The notes under the pieces are model-generated. The model did no database searches and had not been told where the DNA came from. It saw only the letters and a program-made list of their open reading frames with translations. From positions 1-5,524 of the forward strand of contig SYIB01000257.1 in the NCBI GenBank assembly GCA_005798965.1: a stretch of DNA of 5,524 nt. Direction: 5' to 3'. Origin of the DNA: Planctomycetia bacterium (GTDB lineage Bacteria; Planctomycetota; Phycisphaerae; Phycisphaerales; SM1A02). The position numbers and the translations under genes were made by a program. Positions 1-5,499 of the stretch are shown here, piece by piece (position 1 is the first letter of the stretch; every line of letters starts with the position of its first letter).

Positions 1-1787
1 CGGAACGCGAAGCGCTGCGGCAAGAGGAACGGCAGCAGTTCGTCGGCGATGCAGCGTGGTGTACCGAACGCAAGGTCCGCGATGAGTTCAGCGGCGAGTG
101 GCGTGGTGAGCATGCCATGGGAGCCATGGCCGATCGAGCACCACACGCCGTCGAGGTAATGGCACTTGGGCCACTCCTGCGCGAGCGGGCCGTGGCGGAT
201 CGCCGCGTAGGCATGGGAGAAGTCGGCGGCATCGGCGACGGGCCCGACCATCGGCACATGGTCAGGTGATCCCGCCCGGGTGCCCGTCCACGCCTCGACC
301 TGGGGACTTGCCGCGCCAAGCAGCCGTTCCATGATGGCATCACGTGCTCGGGACTCGCTGACGGTACTCATGGGACTCGTGGTGCTCACGGTATTCATGG
401 TGCCCGTCGTGCCAGCGTGCGTCGACGCACCGTGGTCATGCATCTGTCCGGGGTGGTTGGTCGCCCCGATCCACGCGTGTCGGCCATCGGCGGTCGGCAG
501 TGCATAACCATGGTCCATGAGTGCGCTGTGCGATGGGTGTTCCAGTGCGACTCGGCACATCGATCCTGCGTTGGGCTCCGGGCAACCGCGCGCGCAGACG
601 GTGCGTTCGAGCGCCGTGCCGCTGAAGGCTGTGGCATGCACGACGAAGCCAGCGAGCGATGGCTGATCGGTCAGGCAAATCCGTGGATGGTCAAGCAGCT
701 GGGTGATGAGTTCACGCGGCGTTGCCACGATCGCCATGCGGGAGGTCTTTCCTGCAGGAGAGTCGATCGCCAAGAGTCGATGCGGCAGAGAGAGGTCCAA
801 GCAGCGGTCAGCGAGGAGATGCCAGGCGGCATCGTGCACTCTGACCTGCTCGCTCTGCCATGAACCATCCGGCTGTGCCGCGGCCGCGAGCGGCACGTCG
901 CTGGCTCGGGCGGGACCCCGCGGGCGATCCACGACCGTGACCTGTACGCCACGGTCCGCGAATGCACGGGCGCACCATGAGCCGGCAAGCCCCGCTCCGA
1001 TGACCGTGACCTGTCCAGGGTGCGAGGGTTCCGGCAGAGCAAACCATGGGGCAACTGAGCGGGGTGCATCATGATCGCGTCGTATCGCCATGGTCATGTG
1101 TCGCTTGGTGTCGAACCCAGCCACCCGCTGCACGTCGAAGCCCGCCGCCTCGAGCCCGGCCCGCACGGCACCTGCGGCTGAGAACGTGGAGGCGGTACCG
1201 CCGGGTCTGGTCAGTCGGGCGACGTGCTGCAGAACTCCCGCTGACCAGAGTCGGGTCTCCACTGCGGGTTCGTAGGCATCGAGGAACCAAGCATCGACCA
1301 GGAAGCTGAAGTGTGGAAGCCAGCCAGCCGCATCGCCTAGCACCAGGGCGACGGTCGCGCGACCATCCAGCAGCCGCCAGCGAGACACGCCTTGGGTCGA
1401 TCGGACCGGGCGTGCGAGGATCGCCTCAAGAGCAGCGCGCTCTGATGGTGGGATCAGCGTTCGACTCGCAGGATCGCGCCACCAGTCGAGCATCGTCGGA
1501 TCGTGCTCGAAGCCGACATAGTGCAGTCGCTGGTGTGGGGTCGCATGGCGATCGAAGGCAGCCAGCAGGCAGGCGAGCGAGCAGCCGGTCCCGGTCCCGA
1601 GTTCGGCGATCGTCCACTGGCGCTGAGCCGACCATCGGCCGGGGAGCGCATCCGAGGCTGCTGCGAAACCTTGGGCTCGGAGGTACGTGTGGGCCTTCTC
1701 GCCCCAAGGATCGAGTTTGTGGAAGGGTCGAGGCGCTGAGACTGACTGCCCGACCACTGAGGATTCGGCGCCTGGAGGCCCAGCCAT
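1..1787 (-). CDS. mnmC: Bifunctional tRNA 5-methylaminomethyl-2-thiouridine biosynthesis protein MnmC, 3'-truncated by window edge
   Basis: Reading the minus strand from the ATG at 1787 gives 595 codons with no stop, leaving the window at base 1. The N-terminal half is a SAM methyltransferase: glycine-rich loop ELGTGTG (62-68), DAWFLDAYEP (165-174; the family usually has DAWFLDGFAP), then RPGGTASTFSAAGAVRAGL (194-212). The C-terminal half is a DAO-type FAD oxidoreductase: GAGLAG (264-269) ending in Asp287, a DGRHAWIGAT segment, PDHVPMVG and a terminal GHGSHGMLTTPLAAEL. In characterised MnmC the FAD half converts cmnm5U34 to nm5U34 and the SAM half methylates it to mnm5U34 in tRNA anticodons. 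RFAF+Arg at the edge matches the usual C-terminal end, so only a few residues are missing. The start is chosen because a GAGG lies 11 nt upstream; GTG at 1826-1824 is an alternative. Oddities: the usual SGN..G..YP stretch after the FAD fold is degenerate, and a Thr/Ser/Met-rich insertion lies near 450-475. Family is secure; activity is inferred. Confidence 0.87.
   Translation of the reverse strand, partial: MAGPPGAESSVVGQSVSAPRPFHKLDPWGEKAHTYLRAQGFAAASDALPGRWSAQRQWTIAELGTGTGCSLACLLAAFDRHATPHQRLHYVGFEHDPTMLDWWRDPASRTLIPPSERAALEAILARPVRSTQGVSRWRLLDGRATVALVLGDAAGWLPHFSFLVDAWFLDAYEPAVETRLWSAGVLQHVARLTRPGGTASTFSAAGAVRAGLEAAGFDVQRVAGFDTKRHMTMAIRRDHDAPRSVAPWFALPEPSHPGQVTVIGAGLAGSWCARAFADRGVQVTVVDRPRGPARASDVPLAAAAQPDGSWQSEQVRVHDAAWHLLADRCLDLSLPHRLLAIDSPAGKTSRMAIVATPRELITQLLDHPRICLTDQPSLAGFVVHATAFSGTALERTVCARGCPEPNAGSMCRVALEHPSHSALMDHGYALPTADGRHAWIGATNHPGQMHDHGASTHAGTTGTMNTVSTTSPMSTVSESRARDAIMERLLGAASPQVEAWTGTRAGSPDHVPMVGPVADAADFSHAYAAIRHGPLAQEWPKCHYLDGVWCSIGHGSHGMLTTPLAAELIADLAFGTPRCIADELLPFLLPQRFAF
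358..411. repeat. Degenerate 27-bp tandem duplication inside mnmC
   Basis: Two adjacent 27-bp units (358-384 and 385-411) match at 21 of 27 positions, and their 13-base cores at 361-373 and 388-400 differ at one base. The period equals nine codons, so the frame is preserved. On the coding strand the units give MNTVSTTSP followed by MSTVSESRA. The segment sits in a low-complexity Thr/Ser/His/Gly-rich stretch between the conserved DGR..IGAT segment and the C-terminal FAD-domain motifs. I do not know it as a standard part of MnmC, so it looks like a loop insertion grown by slippage or duplication. Confidence 0.6.
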
Positions 1788-1950
1788 GCCGTCGAGGGCC
1801 TCAGGAGAGGGCGTGATCGGGGCCACGGGGCAGCAGTATCCCCCTTGAGCCCGCCCAAAAACGCCTGCTGGCTTTCAGTCTGAACAAAAAGTGGCAAAAG
1901 GTTCTACGAGAAACTTGATAAACAATGGAACTCAGACACCCTACTCTGTC

Positions 1951-1999
1951 CTGGAAGTGTGTCCAGAACGTCCGGGCCCTTACCCGGAGCCTTGCAAGG
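1951..1999. other. Cluster of three short inverted repeats upstream of the secreted-protein gene
   Basis: Three small dyads follow each other. CTGGA (1951-1955) pairs with TCCAG (1962-1966). TCCGGG (1971-1976) pairs with CCCGGA (1983-1988). CCTTGCAAGG (1990-1999) is a perfect 10-bp palindrome. They lie 70-120 bp before the start codon, so they could fold in a 5' leader or act as DNA operator sites. Each stem is short, and none resembles a riboswitch class I recognise. Chance is possible in GC-rich DNA. Confidence 0.3.
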
Positions 2000-2060
2000 T
2001 GGTGGCAGGCCCAAGGAAGCCCAAGTCACCCGTCCCTTTCCTTATCCCTCAATTACGTTT

Positions 2061-2065
2061 GGAGA
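2061..2065 (+). promoter_or_regulatory. Shine-Dalgarno site fixing the start at 2071
   Basis: GGAGA lies five bases before the ATG at 2071. A Lys-containing N-terminus and a hydrophobic signal-peptide core follow at once. This pairing decides the start over the in-frame GTG 180 bases further upstream. Confidence 0.75.
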
Positions 2066-2070
2066 AAGAC

Positions 2071-2700
2071 ATGAAGAATCTGAAGCTTGAGATGCACTTT
2101 GCGGCTGCTGCCGCGCTGTGCGTGGCCGGTGCGGCCAACGCTGCGATCGTGTATAGCGGCGTGTTGAACTTCGTCTGCGCCGTCGACATCGATGGTTGCT
2201 ACATCAACGTCCAGACGGGCGTACTGAGCAACGGCCCAGGATCCGGCGTTCCGGGCTGGGATGTCAATCCGTACTCGACCTCGGGCGGGATGAACTTCTT
2301 CAATTCGACCGGTGGCGGCCAGATGCGGCGGCCTGGTTTCACAACTGGCACCGCTGGCAACCTCGCCCTCGGCACCGTGATCGGAAGCGCTGGTTCGTTC
2401 AACACTGGTACTGGAAACGTCTACGGAACCACTGCCGCGACCGGTTTGAACGGCGGCTGGACGTACCAGTCGGAAAACATCATCGGTTTCAGGTTCGTGG
2501 CGGCCGCAGGCACCACCCACTACGGCTGGATGCGCTTCGCGATGGGCCCGCAGGGTACGAGCACCGCCGGCCCGACCCGCACGGTCGTCGACTACGGGTG
2601 GGAGACCATCGCTAACACCTCGATCATCGCGGGCGCTCCGGCCCCTGGCGCAATCGCGCTCCTCGGCGTTGCTGGCCTCCTGAGCCGTCGTCGTCGCTGA
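2071..2700 (+). CDS. Secreted protein with PEP-CTERM-like (PAPG...RRRR) C-terminal sorting tail
   Basis: A protein of 209 residues. An N-terminal signal peptide is clear: basic start MKNLK, a hydrophobic Ala-rich core (10-22) and an ANA|A cleavage site after residue 24. The mature part is rich in Gly, Thr and Asn. It opens with VYSGVLNF, has GWDVNPY (62-68), and carries GFRFVAAAGTTHYGWMRF (139-156) followed by VVDYGWETI (172-180). I associate this pattern with a family of uncharacterised planctomycete and cyanobacterial PEP-CTERM proteins. The tail is PAPG (190-193), a hydrophobic span of about 11 residues, then RRRR at the extreme end. This is the tripartite layout of exosortase-type sorting signals, with PAPG in place of the classic PEP box. 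The protein is probably exported, held briefly in the membrane, then processed and placed on the cell surface. Its biochemical role is unknown. It stands alone, with its own terminator downstream, and no exosortase is in view. Confidence 0.85.
   Translation: MKNLKLEMHFAAAAALCVAGAANAAIVYSGVLNFVCAVDIDGCYINVQTGVLSNGPGSGVPGWDVNPYSTSGGMNFFNSTGGGQMRRPGFTTGTAGNLALGTVIGSAGSFNTGTGNVYGTTAATGLNGGWTYQSENIIGFRFVAAAGTTHYGWMRFAMGPQGTSTAGPTRTVVDYGWETIANTSIIAGAPAPGAIALLGVAGLLSRRRR
2131..2148 (+). other. Signal peptide cleavage region (codons 21-26)
   Basis: Codons 21-26 read A-A-N-A-A-I. The A-N-A at 22-24 is a good signal peptidase I recognition box, with cleavage expected between residues 24 and 25, directly after the hydrophobic core. 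No lipobox is formed: the only cysteine in the signal (residue 17) is inside the hydrophobic core and too early, so a lipoprotein is unlikely. Confidence 0.7.
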
Positions 2701-2736
2701 TCGCAGCGACCCGACCAACCAACTCGGTTGATCACG

Positions 2737-2769
2737 CACGGGCGGCCTTCGGGCCGCCCGTGTTCGTTT
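2737..2769 (+). terminator. Intrinsic terminator: 11-bp GC stem with TTCG loop
   Basis: Bases 2737-2747 pair perfectly with 2752-2762 (11 bp, mostly G-C). They are closed by the extra-stable tetraloop TTCG (2748-2751) with a C-G closing pair, and followed by TTCGTTT (2763-2769). It starts 37 bases after the stop codon at 2698-2700, so it should end the secreted-protein transcript. The T-tract is interrupted but acceptable. The stem is symmetrical, but on the minus strand no T-run follows, so it should act mainly rightward. Confidence 0.85.
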
Positions 2770-2794
2770 GGCAGATGACCTGCGGGTGATCGTT

Positions 2795-2798
2795 AGGA
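2795..2798 (+). promoter_or_regulatory. Shine-Dalgarno AGGA before the AlkP-like gene
   Basis: AGGA sits seven bases before the ATG at 2806 and supports that start. It overlaps a TAGGAT (2794-2799) that could also serve as a -10 hexamer, in which case the transcript would begin at or next to the start codon. The two readings cannot be separated from sequence alone. Confidence 0.5.
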
Positions 2799-2805
2799 TC
2801 CAGAC

Positions 2806-4908
2806 ATGTCGACTCGCGCAGCACAGCGGCTGCTCATCGTGGGCTGGGATGCGGCCGATTGGCAGGTGATCGATCCCCTGATCAAGCAGGGTCGGCTGCC
2901 GGTCTTGGCGAGCCTGATCGCGCAGGGCATCCGTTCGGACTTGTCCACGCTCGAGCCCAAGCTGAGCCCGCTGCTGTGGACGACGATCACCACCGGGCGC
3001 ACGCCCGATCGCCATGGCATTGCGAACTTCGTCGAGCCCAAGCCTGACGGCAGCGGGCTGCGCGTGGCATCGAGCACGAGCCGGAAGGTCAAGGCACTTT
3101 GGAACATCGCCTCGCAGTCGGGGCTGCGCTCGCAGGTCACGGGCTGGTATGCCAGCCACCCCGCCGAGCCCATCCAGGGCAGCGTGACCAGCAACCTGCT
3201 GATGGAGGGTGATCCAGGTGACGGGGGAGCGTGGACATTGGCACCTGGGACCGTGCACCCCGAAGCTCTGGCTGAGCGCATTGCTGCATCACGGGTGGGT
3301 CGGGCAGCCATGCGCATGGAAGGACTCATGGGACTCGTACCCCACCTGCCTGCGGAATTGGCCAACGATCCGCGCGTTGAGACGCTGTGCAAGCTGATGG
3401 CCGTGGCGGCCAGCGTGGAGCGCGCGGCGCTGACAGCGATGGAGCATGCGCCGTGGGATCTGGCGATGGTGTTCTTCGAGTCGATCGACACGGTCGGTCA
3501 TCACTTCATGCAGTACCGGTCGCCGCGCATGAAGCATGTGAGTGAGGCGGACGTGCGTGCCTTTGGCGGCGTGATGGACGCGGTCTACGCGTGGCACGAT
3601 GCTGCGCTGGGCCGCTTGCTGGAGCGGGCCGGGCCTGGGGCCACCGTGATTCTCGTCAGTGACCATGGATTTCACAGCGGATCCGGGCGGCCGTACCTGA
3701 ACGACCTGCCGCCTGAGCGGCGCATGGAGAAGGAAGCGAGCTGGCATCGGCCGACGGGGGTACTCGTTGCTGCCGGACCTGGCATTCGAGCTGGCGCAAC
3801 CGTGGCTGCCGCGAACATCGTGGACATTGCGCCGACGGCCTTGTCGTTGCTCGGCTTGCCTGCTGCGAAGGACTTCGCAGGACGCGCGCTTGCCGAGGCG
3901 ATCGACGCCTTGGTCCCGGCGCGCATCGAGTCGTGGGAAGCGATCGATGGCCCGTCGGGATTGCACTCTGCGGATGCGCGACAGGATCCCTACGAAGCAG
4001 CCGACGCGATCCAGCAACTCGTTGACCTTGGATACATGGCGGCGCTGCCAGATGATGCGAAGGCGCAGGTCGATCTGGTCCGTCGAGAGAGTGCCTTCAA
4101 TGTTGGTGCGCACCTCATGTCGCGCGGGCTCGTGCGCTCGGCGCTTCCGCACTTCGAGATGCTGTGCTCAGCTCGCCCTGACGAGCTCCGATACCGATCG
4201 TGCCTGGCATCATGCATGATCGGTCTGGGCGACGCATCGCGCGCGATCGATGTGGTGCGCGGCACGCTTCAGCAAGATGCCGGCAACGCCGAGGCGCGAC
4301 TCATGCTGGCACGGGCCCTGCTCGATGCCGGTGACCGGACTGCGTCAGTGCGCGAGGCCGATGCCGTGGCGCGCGGCGTGCGGTCCCATCCCGCGCTCGT
4401 GCCTGCCCTCGCGGATCTCCTGCTTCGCCAGGGTCGGGCGAAGGAGTCGGCGTCGGTGCAGCGTCGCGCCTGCGGAGCCGACCGGTCGTCGATCCTCCCG
4501 CTGCTCGGCTTGGCGCGTGCGCTGCTGTGCGATCTGCCAAGCGATCCGAAGGCACGCGCCGCGCAACTTGAGGCGGCCGCTCAGGCCGCGCTCGACGCGA
4601 TGGAGCGCTCGAAGGCCGTGCCGGAGGGCCACATGCTGCTTGGCGCGGCGTTGGCGTGGTACGGCGACCTGGCCCACGCGCGGCAGAGCCTGGATCTGGC
4701 GTTGACCTTTGATGCGAAGCACCTTGTCTCGCTCAGATTGCGTGCGGTGCTTGCAGCCCACGATGGCAGCATGGACGATGCTCGCGCCCTGATGGTCCGC
4801 GCGGATGAAGCGCAGGCGGCACAGGAACTGGCGGAGCCGGCACCTTGGCCGTTCGAGTGGCCAGCGCTGGCTGCGCACCTCGGCGTGGATCAGGCCTTGT
4901 TACGGTAA
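2806..4908 (+). CDS. AlkP-superfamily phosphodiesterase/phosphohydrolase with C-terminal TPR-like domain
   Basis: A 700-residue protein with no signal peptide, so probably cytoplasmic. Residues 9-370 form an alkaline-phosphatase-superfamily domain of the type I phosphodiesterase/nucleotide pyrophosphatase kind. Metal ligands can be read directly: Asp15 (VGWDAADW), Asp228 and His232 (SIDTVGHHF), Asp286-His287 (SDHGFHSG) and His314 (SWHRPTGVLVAAGPG). SPLLWTTITTGRTPDRHGI (54-72) is the nucleophile region; Ser54 lies where related enzymes carry the attacking Thr/Ser. NIVDIAPTALSLLGLP (337-352) is the usual closing motif. From about 430 to 675 the chain is helical and TPR-like, for example FNVGAHLMSRGLVRSALPHF (431-450) and EGHMLLGAALAWYGDLAHA (607-625). 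The metal centre predicts hydrolysis or transfer of phosphate-type esters. The substrate is unknown, and sulfate or phosphonate esters cannot be excluded for this superfamily. The TPR tail suggests partner-protein binding. Its 3' end overlaps the sulfotransferase gene on the opposite strand. Confidence 0.88.
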   Translation: MSTRAAQRLLIVGWDAADWQVIDPLIKQGRLPVLASLIAQGIRSDLSTLEPKLSPLLWTTITTGRTPDRHGIANFVEPKPDGSGLRVASSTSRKVKALWNIASQSGLRSQVTGWYASHPAEPIQGSVTSNLLMEGDPGDGGAWTLAPGTVHPEALAERIAASRVGRAAMRMEGLMGLVPHLPAELANDPRVETLCKLMAVAASVERAALTAMEHAPWDLAMVFFESIDTVGHHFMQYRSPRMKHVSEADVRAFGGVMDAVYAWHDAALGRLLERAGPGATVILVSDHGFHSGSGRPYLNDLPPERRMEKEASWHRPTGVLVAAGPGIRAGATVAAANIVDIAPTALSLLGLPAAKDFAGRALAEAIDALVPARIESWEAIDGPSGLHSADARQDPYEAADAIQQLVDLGYMAALPDDAKAQVDLVRRESAFNVGAHLMSRGLVRSALPHFEMLCSARPDELRYRSCLASCMIGLGDASRAIDVVRGTLQQDAGNAEARLMLARALLDAGDRTASVREADAVARGVRSHPALVPALADLLLRQGRAKESASVQRRACGADRSSILPLLGLARALLCDLPSDPKARAAQLEAAAQAALDAMERSKAVPEGHMLLGAALAWYGDLAHARQSLDLALTFDAKHLVSLRLRAVLAAHDGSMDDARALMVRADEAQAAQELAEPAPWPFEWPALAAHLGVDQALLR
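4890..4908. other. Tail-to-tail coding overlap (19 bp)
   Basis: The last five codons plus stop of the AlkP-like gene (Q-A-L-L-R-TAA and one base of the codon before) are antisense to the last five codons plus stop of the sulfotransferase gene (Y-R-N-K-A-TGA). The sulfotransferase residues encoded here belong to its conserved LYRNK ending. No terminator hairpin fits between the genes, so both transcripts must run into each other's coding region. Confidence 0.85.
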
Positions 4909-5459
4909 AGCAACGGATCGACGGCCCGCACCATCGCGGAGCGATCGAGATCGAGTCCGATGAAGTCGGCGATGCGACCGACCTGGGCCCCAGGCTCGGT
5001 GACGAAGGCCCGGTAGGGTACGCGCAGGATCGCAAAGTTCGGGCGCACAGCGAGCCACTCGTGCACCTGACGGAGCTGCTGTTCGTAGATCGCCTTCAGG
5101 CGATCGGCTGGGAGGGCGGCGCCGGCGCGACCGCTGCGGGCGAGCATGGTCGATTGCGAGGCAAGCACCTCGTCCAGTGTGCGCTCCATGAACACGATGC
5201 GGTACGGCCGGTCATCGGGCAGCTCGGGCACCAGCATGTGGATGACCTTGACGACCTTGCCCGCCGCACCGTCGAGCCACGCCTTGTCGGTACGCAGCGT
5301 CTTGACTCGTTCGAACTCGTAGTAGCCACGCGGGTTGTCGGAATCGGCGACGCGTTCGCCGTCGGTCACGGGTTCGATCCCGCCTGCATGGATGGCCTGC
5401 ATCGCCAGGCTCGTACCCGAGCGGGGAAGGCCACTGACGACGATCACGGGCTGCGGCAT
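4890..5459 (-). CDS. Small sulfotransferase-family protein (PAPS-binding P-loop type)
   Basis: A 189-residue protein read from the ATG at 5459 to the TGA at 4892-4890. The 5'-phosphosulfate-binding loop is GLPRSGTS (10-17) after a buried beta strand (VIVVS). The 3'-phosphate-binding motif is MERTLDEVLASQSTM (91-105), with Arg93 and Ser101 at the expected eight-residue spacing. DNPRGYYEFE (41-50) and the C-terminal DPLLYRNK (181-188) match a compact sulfotransferase type I associate with planctomycetes. Such enzymes move sulfate from PAPS to a hydroxyl or amine; the acceptor here is unknown. It is shorter than classical cytosolic sulfotransferases (about 280-300 residues) but has both cofactor motifs. 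No signal peptide is seen. No Shine-Dalgarno is visible before the ATG, yet no other start codon exists in frame back to the window edge. It lies 40 bases downstream of a tRNA 3' end on the same strand and may be read from that promoter. Confidence 0.88.
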   Translation of the reverse strand: MPQPVIVVSGLPRSGTSLAMQAIHAGGIEPVTDGERVADSDNPRGYYEFERVKTLRTDKAWLDGAAGKVVKVIHMLVPELPDDRPYRIVFMERTLDEVLASQSTMLARSGRAGAALPADRLKAIYEQQLRQVHEWLAVRPNFAILRVPYRAFVTEPGAQVGRIADFIGLDLDRSAMVRAVDPLLYRNKA

Positions 5460-5475
5460 AGGGGCGTTGGCGGCA

Positions 5476-5492
5476 CCCGCCGGTTCGGCGGG
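5476..5492 (-). other. 7-bp perfect GC hairpin in the tRNA-sulfotransferase spacer
   Basis: Bases 5476-5482 pair perfectly with 5486-5492 around a three-base loop. It lies 7 bases after the tRNA 3' end and 16 bases before the sulfotransferase start codon on the minus strand. No T-run follows on that strand, so it is not a standard intrinsic terminator. It could be a leaky terminator, a stop for 3' trimming of the tRNA precursor, or a structure hiding the start codon. Confidence 0.45.
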
Positions 5493-5499
5493 GCAGGAA

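Larger units (their letters stand above)
1788..2070. other. Divergent intergenic region between mnmC and the secreted-protein gene
   Basis: This 283-bp gap separates two divergently transcribed genes, so it should hold both promoters. The stretch at about 1857-1930 is clearly AT-richer than its surroundings and is the best place for them. A TTGATA at 1915-1920 resembles a -35 box for the rightward gene, but the nearest -10-like hexamer (TACTCT, 1942-1947) lies 21 bp away, so I do not call a promoter. On the minus strand a GATACT at about 1841-1836 is a weak -10 candidate for mnmC. No small gene with a credible ribosome site was found. The rightward reading frame stays open back to a GTG at 1891, but that is not the true start. 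Confidence 0.6.

Noticed and set aside
366..380. 15-base exact match to 3324-3338 (ACTCATGGGACTCGT)
   Set aside because: It falls in unrelated coding frames on opposite coding strands, is a single pair, and is itself built from a short internal repeat (GGACTC). No flanking similarity.
280..1816. Several plus-strand and other-frame open reading frames across the left third
   Set aside because: They are shadows of mnmC on the minus strand. Their products are Arg/Ser-rich with no motifs, while the mnmC frame shows two complete domain signatures in order.
1891..1910. Possible sigma-54 type -24/-12 promoter (TGGCA at 1892-1896)
   Set aside because: The required GC doublet of the -12 element is missing at the correct spacing.
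1891..2070. In-frame 60-codon N-terminal extension of the secreted protein from a GTG at 1891
   Set aside because: It would bury the signal peptide in the interior. The ATG at 2071 has a well-placed GGAGA and an immediate signal sequence, and the extension has no recognisable protein character.
2711..2731. Small AACC/GGTT hairpin just after the secreted-protein stop
   Set aside because: Only four pairs and next to a much stronger terminator; adds nothing.
2053..3258. Long minus-strand open frame of about 400 codons across the secreted-protein and AlkP-like genes
   Set aside because: It crosses a strong terminator and two well-supported genes, has an Arg/Ala-rich composition typical of GC-rich antisense frames, and shows no domain motif.
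3289..4152. Minus-strand open frame of 287 codons inside the AlkP-like gene
   Set aside because: Antisense shadow: Arg/His-rich, without motifs, and the plus strand here encodes metal-ligand motifs of a known superfamily.
4909..4960. Looked for a bidirectional terminator at the convergent gene junction
   Set aside because: The coding ends overlap, and no GC hairpin followed by a T-run on either strand was found nearby.
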